From assembly GCA_023412495.1 (NCBI GenBank), contig JAEYNP010000039.1, forward strand, positions 186,001 to 250,000: a stretch of 64,000 bases of DNA. Reading direction: 5' to 3'. Positions 8,490-17,388 of the stretch are shown in pieces. The notes beneath the pieces were generated by a model. The model had not been told where the DNA came from, did not search any database, and saw only the letters and a program-made list of their open reading frames with translations. Origin of the DNA: Pseudomonadota bacterium (GTDB lineage Bacteria; Desulfobacterota; Desulfobulbia; Desulfobulbales; Desulfocapsaceae). The translations under genes were made by a program, and so were the position numbers. Position 1 is the first letter of the stretch. Each line of letters begins with the position of its first letter.

Positions 8490-8674
8490 ACTGCTCTTCC
8501 CTCAATTCCCAAGGCTTTTCGCAACAGCTAAGAATCAGCTGAAATCACGTCCGCTGCACGCTTTGTCGGGGTCGCCCAATACCTGGCTCGGGCCAACTGG
8601 ATTTGATCCCGCTGGGTAACCTGCCGATGCCGTCCGCAAGGCCGGTCTTGCTGACTTGGGTCAGCTCTGGTCAT

Positions 8675-10186
8675 TTAATTAGTGGCCTTCATTTGAAGTT
8701 CAGTAATGGACACACCATTCTTCTGAACCAGCGGGAAACTGAGGGTAAAGGTGGTCCCCACATGGGGGGTGGACCGGACGTCGATATAGCCCTGGTGGGC
8801 TTCGACCACCTGTTTGACCAGGGCAAGGCCCAACCCGGAGCCGGTGATATGGCGGGTGGCCTTGCCTTTCACCCGGAAGAACCGGTCGAAGATGTGCGGC
8901 AGGTCTCCCGTGCTGATGCCGATGCCGGTATCCTGGACATTGATGTTGACGAAGCCGCCGACGACCTCGGTGCTGAGCAGCACCTTGCCGCCGTCAGGGG
9001 TGTATTTGACGCTGTTGGAGACGATGTTCATAATCGCCGTCCGCATATGGTCGTAGTCGATGTTGAACAACCAGTCCTCGCCGCACGGCCGGTAATCGAG
9101 GGTAATGCCCTTACTCTCGGCCTGGGGCCTGGCGATGTCCAGCACATCGTGGATGATGTCGTCACCCCGGACCGGCTCCAGGTTGAAGACCACCGTGCCG
9201 CTTTCCAGTTTCGAGAGATTGAGCAGGTTGTCGATCAGCCGCAGGAGGTCCTTGGTTCTCGTCGTCATCCGCCGGTGCAGGGAATTGCAGCTGCTCAGGG
9301 CCTCATACTCGCAGCCGACCTGCAGCGCGTAGATCATCTGCTCCACCGAGGCGAGCGGGGATTTCAGCTCGTGGGCGACCATAGCCACGAAATCCGACTT
9401 CATCCGGTCGATCTGTTTGGGAATGCTGATATCCTCAAACGTCGTGACCGAGCCGATCACCACCCCCTGCTCGTTGGTGACCGGCGAGCAGTAGGCCCTG
9501 AGATACTTGCGGGAGATGGAGCCGGGCGGGAATTCCCTGGTCACCGCCATCGCACGGTCCATCGCCTCGTTCACCATGTTGACCGCAGTCTTGTCCCGGA
9601 TCGACGCGGCGAGCGGCTTGCCGATGAAGGGGTCGGTCTGGATCTCGAGGATCTTGATCGCCGCCGGATTGTGCAGGACGACGATGCCCTCGAGATCGGT
9701 GATGATCACCGCCTCGGCCATGCAGGAAAAGACCGTCTTCAGCCGGCTCTGGGACTTGTCGATAGCCTCCAGGCCCCTATTCTTCTCTTCCCGCAGCAGT
9801 TCCGTCTCCGCCCGCATGGCCAGCCGGTCGATGGCCCGGTCGACCACCACTCGGATATAGTCCGGGGTAAACGGCTTGCCGACAAAATCGAAGGCCCCCT
9901 GCTTCATAGCGCTCACCGCTTTCGTCACCGTGGCAAATCCGGTGATGACGATGACCAGGACGTGGGGCTGGTTTTCACGGAGCCAGTCGAGAACGGCAAA
10001 GCCGTCGAGACCGGGCATCATGAGGTCGGTCAGGACGATGTCGAAATTTTCCGATTTGAGGAGTTCCAGCCCTTTGTTGCCGTCCTCGGCCTTGGCGATT
10101 TCAAAGCCCCTCTTGGCCAGGGCGCGTTCCACCCCTTCCCTGATAACCTTTTCGTCATCGATGACCAGAATGCGTACGTTCTTCAT
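8675..10186 (-). CDS. Cytoplasmic REC-PAS histidine kinase
   Basis: About 503 residues from ATG 10186 (a longer frame upstream is compositionally noisy). Domains: REC 1-120 (RILVIDDE, DIVLTDLMMPG, GKPF), a coiled linker, PAS about 150-270, HisKA with FVAMVAHELKSP (H near 285), and HATPase with NIVSNSVKYTPDGG, DTGIGIS and GSGLGLALV. There are no transmembrane segments, so it senses in the cytoplasm and is itself controlled by another kinase through its REC domain. The single-domain regulator 86 bp upstream on the same strand is a likely partner. Confidence 0.93.
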   Translation of the reverse strand: MKNVRILVIDDEKVIREGVERALAKRGFEIAKAEDGNKGLELLKSENFDIVLTDLMMPGLDGFAVLDWLRENQPHVLVIVITGFATVTKAVSAMKQGAFDFVGKPFTPDYIRVVVDRAIDRLAMRAETELLREEKNRGLEAIDKSQSRLKTVFSCMAEAVIITDLEGIVVLHNPAAIKILEIQTDPFIGKPLAASIRDKTAVNMVNEAMDRAMAVTREFPPGSISRKYLRAYCSPVTNEQGVVIGSVTTFEDISIPKQIDRMKSDFVAMVAHELKSPLASVEQMIYALQVGCEYEALSSCNSLHRRMTTRTKDLLRLIDNLLNLSKLESGTVVFNLEPVRGDDIIHDVLDIARPQAESKGITLDYRPCGEDWLFNIDYDHMRTAIMNIVSNSVKYTPDGGKVLLSTEVVGGFVNINVQDTGIGISTGDLPHIFDRFFRVKGKATRHITGSGLGLALVKQVVEAHQGYIDVRSTPHVGTTFTLSFPLVQKNGVSITELQMKATN

Positions 10187-10272
10187 AGCAATATCCCTGG
10201 ACCTGAAGGAAACGGCGGAAGCTATCGGAAAACCGCCCCCGCCGCCGGATTCCGTCGGCAGCGGGAGGGTCT

Positions 10273-10659
10273 CTACTGCAGCCAGTTCTTGATCAGACTC
10301 AAGAGTTCCTGAGGTTCCACCGGCTTCGGCATATAATCCTCCGCCTCGCTCTCCAGCATGTCTCGATGGGTGTAGGTGCTGGTGGTAACCCGTTCGGCCA
10401 CGGCGGTCAGGAGGATTATCGGGATCTTGGCGGTCTCGGGATTGGCCTTCAGCTGGGCGCAACAGGCATGGCCGTTCATTACCGGCATCATAACATCGAG
10501 AACAATCAGATCAGGTTTTTCCTCGGCCACCGCATCGAGGCCTTCCTGTCCATCATATGCCACTCGCACGTTATAACCGCCTTTCTCAACGATCACGCGT
10601 ACCGCCTCGACAAAATCAGGATCATCGTCAACGAGCAGAATCTTTTTTTTCTCAGCCAT
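10273..10659 (-). CDS. Single-domain response regulator
   Basis: A 128-residue stand-alone REC domain: KILLVDDDPDF, phospho-acceptor in DLIVLDVMMPVMNG, the conserved T/A in ILLTAVAE and K-P-V near the end. Unlike a typical CheY, it carries an insert between beta 4 and alpha 4 (TTSTYTHRDMLESEA) before the lysine, a form common in large-genome Deltaproteobacteria. It probably relays phosphate to or from the REC-PAS kinase just downstream. GGAGGAAAT precedes the ATG. Confidence 0.93.
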   Translation of the reverse strand: MAEKKKILLVDDDPDFVEAVRVIVEKGGYNVRVAYDGQEGLDAVAEEKPDLIVLDVMMPVMNGHACCAQLKANPETAKIPIILLTAVAERVTTSTYTHRDMLESEAEDYMPKPVEPQELLSLIKNWLQ

Positions 10660-10689
10660 GGATTTCCTCCATCATCTTAATTTGTCTGG

Positions 10690-10778
10690 GTGGGGTCAAA
10701 TCTTTATCCTTGACATTATCTCTACCTTCAATTCCCAACAACAATCACGAAATGTCAAGGATAAAGATTTGACCCCAC
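10690..10778. repeat. 89-bp palindromic element with perfect 28-bp inverted arms
   Basis: The left arm (10690-10717, starting GTGGGGTCAAATCTTTATCC) is the exact reverse complement of the right arm (10751-10778), with a 33-bp spacer. No coding potential is seen. The arms contain the GGGGTCAAATC motif common in REP/RAYT-type and MITE-type elements. It sits between the regulator gene and the 3' end of the metF gene, so it could also stop transcription. Confidence 0.9.
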
Positions 10779-10805
10779 AAACCTACTGACACCGCGAAAC
10801 TTCTC

Positions 10806-11732
10806 CTATTCTACCACAGGTCGAGGGAGTAAACCCGCGCCACCGATGATTTCATGCAACTTTTCCTCCCACTCGATCGCCATGACATGCACCCCGGCGA
10901 CCCCCTCCATCTCCTTCAGCTCATGGATCTGCTCGATGCACATCTCGATACCCTTCTCCGCCTGCTTTTCCTTGGGCTCAGCGGCGATCCGGTCGACGAC
11001 CTCGTCGGGGATGTCCATGCCCGCCACCATCTTCTTCATGAATTTCGCCATACCCGCGGATTTCAACGGCGTCACCCCGGCCAGGATCTTGACCTTCTCG
11101 TGCAGCCCCTGCTTTTTTGCCAGCTCCATATACTCCCGGAATTTCTTCATGTTATAGATGCACTGGGTCTGGACGAAGTCGGCCCCGGCTTCCACCTTCA
11201 GTTTCAGCCGCGGCACCCGGATCTCGAAGGGATCGGCGAAAGGGTTGACCGCACAGCCGATGAAGAATTTCGGCGCCCCCTCGAGCTTCTTGCCCGAAGG
11301 GAAAATGCCCTCGTCCCGCATCGTCCTGACCATGTGGATGAGCTGCATCGAATCGATGTCGAAGACATTTTTCGCCTGCGGATCGTCACCGAATTTCTGG
11401 TGGTCGCCGGAGAGGCACAGGATATTGCGCACCCCCATGGCCGAAGCGCCGAGCAGGTCGGACTGCAGGGCGATCCGATTGCGGTCCCTGACCACCATCT
11501 GGATGAGCGGCTCGATTCCCTGCTCCTTCAAAAGAAGACAGCCGGCGAGCGAACTCATTCGCACTACCGAGGTCTGATTGTCGGTGACGTTGCAGGCATC
11601 GACATTGTTCATGACATAGGCTGCTTTCTTCCGGACGATGTCCGGATCGGCGCCGCGGGGAGGACCGCATTCCGCAGTGACTGAAAAATGCCCCGCCGCC
11701 AGTACCTTTTCCAGATTGCTTGCCGATTTCAT
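10806..11732 (-). CDS. metF: Methylenetetrahydrofolate reductase (MetF)
   Basis: About 308 residues from ATG 11732, which overlaps the metV stop (ATGA). The TIM-barrel enzyme reduces methylene-THF to methyl-THF in the Wood-Ljungdahl methyl branch. The catalytic glutamate lies in SVTAECGPPRG (near residue 21), the flavin/folate Asp in CLSGDH (near 123), and the conserved Gln in FVQTQCIYNM. Last gene of the hdr-met operon. With MetV and HdrABC-MvhD it matches the cytoplasmic bifurcating reductase complex known from acetogens. Confidence 0.95.
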   Translation of the reverse strand: MKSASNLEKVLAAGHFSVTAECGPPRGADPDIVRKKAAYVMNNVDACNVTDNQTSVVRMSSLAGCLLLKEQGIEPLIQMVVRDRNRIALQSDLLGASAMGVRNILCLSGDHQKFGDDPQAKNVFDIDSMQLIHMVRTMRDEGIFPSGKKLEGAPKFFIGCAVNPFADPFEIRVPRLKLKVEAGADFVQTQCIYNMKKFREYMELAKKQGLHEKVKILAGVTPLKSAGMAKFMKKMVAGMDIPDEVVDRIAAEPKEKQAEKGIEMCIEQIHELKEMEGVAGVHVMAIEWEEKLHEIIGGAGLLPRPVVE

Positions 11733-12397
11733 TGTATCATGTCCTCCCTGAGTATCCGGCGCGGGCCGCCGTCGCGGGCGGTCTGCCAGCCCTTGTAGGG
11801 TTTCAGTTTCCCGTAGTTCTCCAGTTGATTCAAGGCCTTCAGCCTGTCGATGATGAGCTGCCAGCCGCATTTGACATCCTTGCTCACCTCGCAGATACCC
11901 TTCACCGAACCGCCGCAGGGCCCATGGAACAGCGACTTGGCGCAGCGGGTGACAGGGCAGATGCCGCCGGTGAGGTGGAGCACGCAGTCGCCGCAGCCCT
12001 GACAGCGCTCGGTCCACTCGCCCTGGCGCTCAGTGACGCCTAAGAAGCCGGTATTAATCCCCGGCAGGATCGGCGTCGTCGCATATTTTTCGGCGAGGAA
12101 CTGGATTCCCGCCCCGCAGGCGATCGACAGCACCGCCTGGTGGTCGCCGACGTAGGGCCGCAGCTTTTCGACATATTCGGGATCGCACTGGCGTTCCAGG
12201 CTGATCTCGGTCACGCTGATCTTCTTTCCTGCCGCCTCGCGGGCCAGGCGCAGGGTGGAGGCCAGTACCTGCACCTCCTTCTCCCCGCCGACCCGGCAGA
12301 CGGTCACACAGCCATGACAACCGGCGAGGACGATGTTGTCGTATGGCTCAAGCATTTCCAGGATCTCTTCGATGGGTTTTGGGGTACCGGTAATCAT
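11729..12397 (-). CDS. metV: MetV, zinc/iron-sulfur partner of methylene-THF reductase
   Basis: A 222-residue cysteine-rich protein of the methylenetetrahydrofolate reductase C-terminal family. Cysteines group as CHGCVTVC (about 27-34), CQGCGDC and GGICPVTRCAK...GPCGG (about 133-165), the zinc and Fe-S sites of MetV. It bridges MetF to the Hdr/MvhD electron chain. Its ATG overlaps the mvhD stop and its stop overlaps the metF start, so it is translationally coupled on both sides. Confidence 0.92.
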   Translation of the reverse strand: MITGTPKPIEEILEMLEPYDNIVLAGCHGCVTVCRVGGEKEVQVLASTLRLAREAAGKKISVTEISLERQCDPEYVEKLRPYVGDHQAVLSIACGAGIQFLAEKYATTPILPGINTGFLGVTERQGEWTERCQGCGDCVLHLTGGICPVTRCAKSLFHGPCGGSVKGICEVSKDVKCGWQLIIDRLKALNQLENYGKLKPYKGWQTARDGGPRRILREDMIQ

Positions 12398-12849
12398 GTC
12401 GTCTCCTTCTGTTTTGCGGCGTGAACGTGTCCGCCCCGGGCCAGATTGATGGGGCTCGGGCCGAGTTCCCTGATCTTTTCGACGAACTCGCCCGCGTAGG
12501 CGGCAAATTTTGAGCCTTCCCCGGCACTCAGGTTGAACATTCTGATGCGATCGGGGCCGATCTTGATTTTTTCGAGGATTTCATACACCCGCTTGACCCG
12601 GGCCCGGGCACGGATATTGCCCGAAACGTAATGACAATCCCCTTCCAGGCAGCCGACCACCATCACCCCGTCCGCCCCGTTCTCAAAGGCCTTCAACAGG
12701 AGCGATTCGTCGATTCGGCCGGTGCAGGGCAGCATGACGATGCTGATCGCCGGGGGGTATCTCCGTCTTTCCGAACCTGCCAGGTCCGCGGCGGAATACG
12801 CTCAATGGCGACAGGCAAAGACTATGACACTGGGCGAAAAGTCATTCAT
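12394..12849 (-). CDS. mvhD: MvhD-type [2Fe-2S] electron-transfer subunit with in-frame TGA (selenocysteine)
   Basis: Read from ATG 12849 (GGAGGAAATA before it) to the stop at 12394, with one TGA at 12804-12802 taken as selenocysteine: 151 residues. The start is MNDFSPSVIVFACRH-U-AYSAADLAG, then PCTGRID and VVGCLEGDCHYVSGN. The second mvhD in this window (38951-39352) has CNWCSYAAADLAG at the same place, so TGA replaces the second cysteine of C-x-x-C. A hairpin follows the TGA. A plain caller would begin at ATG 12735 and lose 38 residues, including this site. The protein passes electrons from HdrA toward MetV/MetF. Stop overlaps the metV start (ATGA). Confidence 0.9.
12769..12804 (-). promoter_or_regulatory. 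Candidate bacterial SECIS hairpin after the mvhD TGA
   Basis: After the TGA, TTCCG (12796-12792) can pair with CGGAA (12773-12769), and ACCT (12785-12782) with AGGT (12778-12775), plus a G-U pair, around a GGC loop; a five-base bulge separates the two stems. The loop begins 20 bases after the TGA, in the range known for bacterial SECIS elements, and starts with G. Hand-folded only. Confidence 0.6.
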
Positions 12850-12892
12850 TATTTCCTCCATGATTTCTGTGTTTCTGTCTCCCGTTTCCTGA

Positions 12893-15800
12893 TCATGCGC
12901 TGTACGATTCGATCTTGGCCCTGATGTTGCGATCGTCGTACCTGCCGAGGTGAATGGTCTTGGCAGGGCATTCCGCCACACAGATGCCGCAGCCCTGACA
13001 GAGGGCCGGATTGATCTCCGCTGAGTGCCGGTCGTTGATAAAGGGTACACCGTACGGACAGGCCCGCACACAGGTAAGGCAGACCGCACAGTTGGTCGGG
13101 TCGACAACCGAGACCACCCCGGACATCTTCATACTCTTGCGGGACAAGAGCGTCACCGCCCTCGCCACCGCGGCCTGAGCCTGGGAGATGGTTTCCGTGC
13201 TGTTCTTCGGCCCGTGGGCGGTGCCGGCCATATAGAGGCCTTCGCTCGGCAGGTCCACCGGCCGGAGCTTGGCGTGGGCCTCGATGAAGAAGCCGGCGTC
13301 GTTGCGCGGCACCCGGAGCATGGAGGCAAGTTCCTCCGCATCCCGCGGCTTCATGCCGGTGGACAGGACCAGAATATCGGGCTTGAGCTTCACTTCCATA
13401 CGGATCGAGGGATCGGTCACGGTGATGGCGATCCCGGACTCCAGGGGGGATATCTGCACCGGATTCTTTTCAGGGTCGTAGCGGATGAAATTGATACCTT
13501 CCCGCCGGGCCGCGGCATAATCCCGCTCGTAGAGCCCGTAGCAGCGCATGTCGCGGTAGAGGATGTCTATCCGTGCTTCCGGATAGAAGGTCTTGAGCCG
13601 CCTCGCGTTTTTAACCGCCTGGTTGCAACAGACCCGGGAACAGTACGGCAGATGCTCGGGATCCCGGGACCCGGCGCACTGCAGCATCGCGACCCGCAGT
13701 TTCTGCCAGTCTGGCTTGGGATCTTTCTCCAGCACCGCCTCGAGATCGGTCTGGGTCATGACCGTGTCGAGCCAGCCGAGGCCATGGATCTCCGGGCGGT
13801 ACTCCTCGGCCCCGGTGGCGACCAGGATCGCCCCGTGTTTCAGCGTCCTGGTGCCGCCGCTCGGCATGACGATCTCGGTCTCGAAAGAACCGACAAAGCC
13901 GGACTGTTCCACCACTTCGCTGCTGGTGAAGACCCGGATCTTATCGTTGTTTATGACCTGTTCCTTCAAATTGCCGAGAAAGTCTGCGAACTTCCGGCCG
14001 TCTGCACTCCGCTGCAGGTGGAGAAGCTGGCCGCCGAGCTTCGGTTCACGCTCGACCAGGTAGACGCCGAAGCCCTGCCGCGCCGCCTCCAGCGCCGCGG
14101 TCATGCCGGCCAGCCCCCCGCCGACCACGAGCAGTCGCGAATCGACGGTGAACTCCATCTCGGTGAGCGGCTCGCCGGCCGTGGCGTTGGCCACCGCCAT
14201 GCGGGTGAGGCGCTTGGCCTTCTCGGTGGCCATTGCCGGATCGTCCGGATGGACCCAACTGCACTGGTCGCGGATGTTGGCCATATCGAAGAAGTATTTG
14301 TTCAACCCCGCCTGCTGCAGAGTGGACATGAAGAGCGGCTCGTGAGTGGAGGGCGAACAGGCCGAGACCACCACCCGGTTGAGGCGGTGATCCCTGATGA
14401 TCTCCCGCATCCGCTCCTGGCAGTCCTGGGAGCAGGTATACAGGGGATGCTCGGCGTAGGCAACGCCGGGCAGGGTCTTCGCGTAATCCATGACCTTTTC
14501 CACATCGACCACCGAGGCGATGTTGGTGCCGCAGTGGCAGATGAAGACGCCGATCCTTAAGTCCTCCCCCGGCTCTACCTGTCGTTCCGGCGGAAGGGGC
14601 TCGGCGGTGATCAGACTGCCCCGGGCTGCGGCCAGGCTCGCCGAGGCCGCTTCGGCCGCAGCCGAGGCCTCGCAGACCGTCTCCGGAATGTCCTTGGGTC
14701 CCTTGACCGCACCGCTGACGAAGATCCCCGGCCTGGTGGTGGCCAAGGGTCTATAGCCGTCGGTGACCACGAAGCCGTAGCCGTCGAGGTCGATCTCGAG
14801 TTTTCCGGCCAGTTCCTTCGCCTTCTGCGGCACCTGGATGCCGACGGAGAGCACCACCATGTCGAAGGTCTCCGCCTGCCTCTTGCCGCAGTCGTCCACA
14901 TAGCGCAGCTCGAGATCGCCGGTCACCGGGTCCTCGAAGATCCGGCTGACCATGGCCCGGATGAAGCGGACCTTGTGGTCCTGCGCCCGCGTCACATAGG
15001 TGTCGAAGTTCTTGCCGAAGGAGCGCATGTCGATATAGAAGATGGTCGGCTCGATGTTGGCGTCGTGCTCCCGGGCGATGAAGGCCTCCTTGGTTGCATA
15101 CATGCAGCAGACCGACGAGCAGTAGTCGCGGTCGCAGGAATGGTCGCGGGAGCCGACGCATTGGATCCAGGCGATCTTTTTCGGATGCTTACCGTCCCCC
15201 GGCCGGGCCACCGTGCCGGAGGTCGGCCCGCTGGCGGAGAGCAGCCTTTCGAATTCGATGGAAGTAACCACGTTCTTGTAGACCCCGTAGCCGAACTCGC
15301 CCCGCCGCCCGGCGTCGAAAACCTCGATGCCCGGCGAGAAGATCACCGAGCCGATGGCGATCTCGGTCTGCTCCTCGCGATGGTCGTAGTGGATCGCCCC
15401 GACTCCGCAGATCGAGCCGCAGGTGCCGCAGGCCCCGGTGTTGAGGCGCACGCAGCTCTCTTCGTCTATCACCGGCACCCGGGGCACCGCCTGTGGATAG
15501 AAGATGTTGATCGGTTTTCTGCCGTTCAGCCGCTCGTTGAAGGTGTTCAGAAGCGGCCGGGGCGTCCTGTTGGTCACCTGGTCGACGGCGAGATAATTCA
15601 CCGGGCAGACGGACACGCAGGCCCCGCAGACCTGGCAGATGTCCACACCCGCCTCGATTCCCTCCTCGACCATTTTCAGCGCCCCGATATTCATCACCTT
15701 GTCGCAGGTGATGGCGCAAAGGCCGCAGCGGATGCAGTCCTTCTGCTCTGTGCCTGCAAACTCCTTCTTGAGGAGCTGGGATCGGGCATGGACCGCCGCG

Positions 15801-16522
15801 CCGACGCTTTTGTCGAAATCCGGGGCGTCGGCAATCGTGATGGCGTGGAACTTGTCCGGGCAGGCGAGGAAGCAGGCGCCGCAGCCGGTGCATTTTTCCT
15901 GGTCGATAACCGCCAACTGTTTCTTTTCCCAGCTCACCGCCCCGTGCAGGCAGGCCTTGAAGCAGCCGCCGCACATCCCGCAGGTCGTGGCATCGACGGT
16001 AAAGGTCCATTTATGGGCGCGGCTCGGCCGGGGCAGCCCGGATCCTTTAATAATATTTTTTTCCTTGGCCCGCGCCCGAGCTTTCTTCTCCCCTTCGGCA
16101 GGCTGTGCCGGGAAATGGGAGATCTGGGTGACCGGGCAGACGATCTCGCACAGGCCGCAGCCGGTGCAGGCCTTGATGTCGACGTAGCGGGCATGGCGGA
16201 CCACGGTGGCCGTGAAATGCCCCGGCTCGCCGGAGAGGCTTTTCACCTCGCTGTGGGTGAAGAGCTCGATATTGCGATGCCGGCCCACCTCCACCAGTTT
16301 CGGGGAGACGATGCACATCGAGCAGTCGTTGGTGGGGAAGGTCTTGTCCAGTTGGGCCATCTTGCCGCCGATGGCCGGCGAGCTTTCCACCAGGTAGACC
16401 TTGATGCCGGCGTTTGCCAGGTCAAGCGCCGACTGCATGCCGCTGATCCCGCCGCCAATAACCATGACGGCCGCCGTGGGATTGTCCTGTGTTCCTGAAA
16501 AGCTGCTGAGGTTTCCTGTCAT
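12893..16522 (-). CDS. hdrA: HdrA-like flavoprotein, long fused form with extra ferredoxin clusters
   Basis: A 1209-residue FAD/Fe-S protein made of two HdrA-like halves. The first half starts with the FAD motif VMVIGGGISGMQSALDLA and PTNDCSMC. The second begins near residue 650 with the usual HdrA start FICHCGTNIASVVDV and has another GGGLAGM. Five ferredoxin-type C-x-x-C-x-x-C motifs lie between about 118 and 310 (for example CTGCGLCEIVC, CGMCGGCFKAC), and two more at the C-terminus (CAVCLTCVRAC, CQGCGICVAEC). CSSVCC and CSRVCC add further clusters. It is the likely bifurcating flavin subunit of the MetFV-HdrABC-MvhD complex. Start overlaps the hdrB stop. Confidence 0.93.
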   Translation of the reverse strand: MTGNLSSFSGTQDNPTAAVMVIGGGISGMQSALDLANAGIKVYLVESSPAIGGKMAQLDKTFPTNDCSMCIVSPKLVEVGRHRNIELFTHSEVKSLSGEPGHFTATVVRHARYVDIKACTGCGLCEIVCPVTQISHFPAQPAEGEKKARARAKEKNIIKGSGLPRPSRAHKWTFTVDATTCGMCGGCFKACLHGAVSWEKKQLAVIDQEKCTGCGACFLACPDKFHAITIADAPDFDKSVGAAVHARSQLLKKEFAGTEQKDCIRCGLCAITCDKVMNIGALKMVEEGIEAGVDICQVCGACVSVCPVNYLAVDQVTNRTPRPLLNTFNERLNGRKPINIFYPQAVPRVPVIDEESCVRLNTGACGTCGSICGVGAIHYDHREEQTEIAIGSVIFSPGIEVFDAGRRGEFGYGVYKNVVTSIEFERLLSASGPTSGTVARPGDGKHPKKIAWIQCVGSRDHSCDRDYCSSVCCMYATKEAFIAREHDANIEPTIFYIDMRSFGKNFDTYVTRAQDHKVRFIRAMVSRIFEDPVTGDLELRYVDDCGKRQAETFDMVVLSVGIQVPQKAKELAGKLEIDLDGYGFVVTDGYRPLATTRPGIFVSGAVKGPKDIPETVCEASAAAEAASASLAAARGSLITAEPLPPERQVEPGEDLRIGVFICHCGTNIASVVDVEKVMDYAKTLPGVAYAEHPLYTCSQDCQERMREIIRDHRLNRVVVSACSPSTHEPLFMSTLQQAGLNKYFFDMANIRDQCSWVHPDDPAMATEKAKRLTRMAVANATAGEPLTEMEFTVDSRLLVVGGGLAGMTAALEAARQGFGVYLVEREPKLGGQLLHLQRSADGRKFADFLGNLKEQVINNDKIRVFTSSEVVEQSGFVGSFETEIVMPSGGTRTLKHGAILVATGAEEYRPEIHGLGWLDTVMTQTDLEAVLEKDPKPDWQKLRVAMLQCAGSRDPEHLPYCSRVCCNQAVKNARRLKTFYPEARIDILYRDMRCYGLYERDYAAARREGINFIRYDPEKNPVQISPLESGIAITVTDPSIRMEVKLKPDILVLSTGMKPRDAEELASMLRVPRNDAGFFIEAHAKLRPVDLPSEGLYMAGTAHGPKNSTETISQAQAAVARAVTLLSRKSMKMSGVVSVVDPTNCAVCLTCVRACPYGVPFINDRHSAEINPALCQGCGICVAECPAKTIHLGRYDDRNIRAKIESYSA

Positions 16523-17388
16523 GCCGAATCCTCCTTATTCATAGTCGCTGCGGTGAAGAGGCCGGTGAGCGCTGCAGGCGGCACGAGATGCGCGCGCTGC
16601 TGCTTGGCCGGATAGGTGCCGCTCAGCGCCGCCTCGATCAGTTCGGTGGCGAAGAAGACCGGCATGTCTCCCACGCCATCGGGCGGCGCCTGCCGGCTCT
16701 CGACATTGGCCTGGCACATCGGACAGTCGGTGACCATGGCCGCAGCACCCGCCCTCCTGGCTGCCCGGACGATATCGCCCACCAGTTTCTCGGCGATATC
16801 AGGCCGGGCCATGGTAAGGCTGCCGGAGCAGCATTCGGTGCGGTGGGACCAGTTTACCGCCTTCGCCCCCAGGGCCGTGACAATCGATTCGAGGGTGGTC
16901 GGCATCTCCCAGCGCGGGGCGTCTGTGATCCGCGGGTTGCGGAGCGACAGGCAGCCGTAATAACAGGCGACGGACAGCCCGCTCAGCTGCCTGGTGACTT
17001 TCGCCTGAATGGCCGGGAGGACCTCCGGCCTCGCCAGGAAGGTGCTGATGTGGAGGATCTGGAAGTCCCCCCGGTACCTGCCGACATCCCAGAAGCCGGG
17101 ATCGGCCCGCAGGGCTTTGTCCGCCGCCTTGAGTCGCTGGTAGCAGGCGGCGCAGGGGACGAGGACATCGCAGCCCATCTCCGCCGCAATCACCAGATTG
17201 CGAATCGGCAGACGCATCCCGATCTCATGGTCGGTCATATGGGCGGACGATGCGCCGCAGCAGTTCCAGTCGGGGATTTCCATCAGTTCGATATCCAGAG
17301 CACGACAGACATCCCGAACCGACCGGTCATAATCGAGCGCCGTTCCTTCGAGGGAACAGCCGGGGTAATAGGATATTTTTGTGTTCAT
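16519..17388 (-). CDS. hdrB: Heterodisulfide reductase subunit B-like (CCG domains)
   Basis: A 289-residue HdrB-like protein with two cysteine-rich repeats. The first has YYPGCSLEG, NCCGASS and PCAACYQ; the second has ACYYGC, ECCSGS and DCPMCQ. In HdrB these hold the noncubane [4Fe-4S] clusters where disulfide is reduced; here they probably form part of an electron module. The second repeat reads CCSG rather than CCG, a small departure. ATGA overlaps join it to hdrC and hdrA. Confidence 0.93.
   Translation of the reverse strand: MNTKISYYPGCSLEGTALDYDRSVRDVCRALDIELMEIPDWNCCGASSAHMTDHEIGMRLPIRNLVIAAEMGCDVLVPCAACYQRLKAADKALRADPGFWDVGRYRGDFQILHISTFLARPEVLPAIQAKVTRQLSGLSVACYYGCLSLRNPRITDAPRWEMPTTLESIVTALGAKAVNWSHRTECCSGSLTMARPDIAEKLVGDIVRAARRAGAAAMVTDCPMCQANVESRQAPPDGVGDMPVFFATELIEAALSGTYPAKQQRAHLVPPAALTGLFTAATMNKEDSA

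Noticed and set aside
8603..10312. Plus-strand frame of 569 codons opposite the REC-PAS kinase
   Set aside because: It is an antisense shadow of a GC-rich gene; its composition (many His, Asp, Arg) is typical of such shadows, and the minus-strand protein has complete domains.
12394..12735. MvhD read as a 113-residue protein from ATG 12735
   Set aside because: It would lose the N-terminal strand and the first cysteine site, has no good ribosome site, and the frame continues upstream through one TGA to a strong start.
12802..12804. TGA in mvhD as a true nonsense mutation (pseudogene)
   Set aside because: The sequence on both sides is intact and conserved with the paralog, the codon is exactly at a cysteine position, a hairpin follows, and the operon's other genes are complete and tightly coupled.
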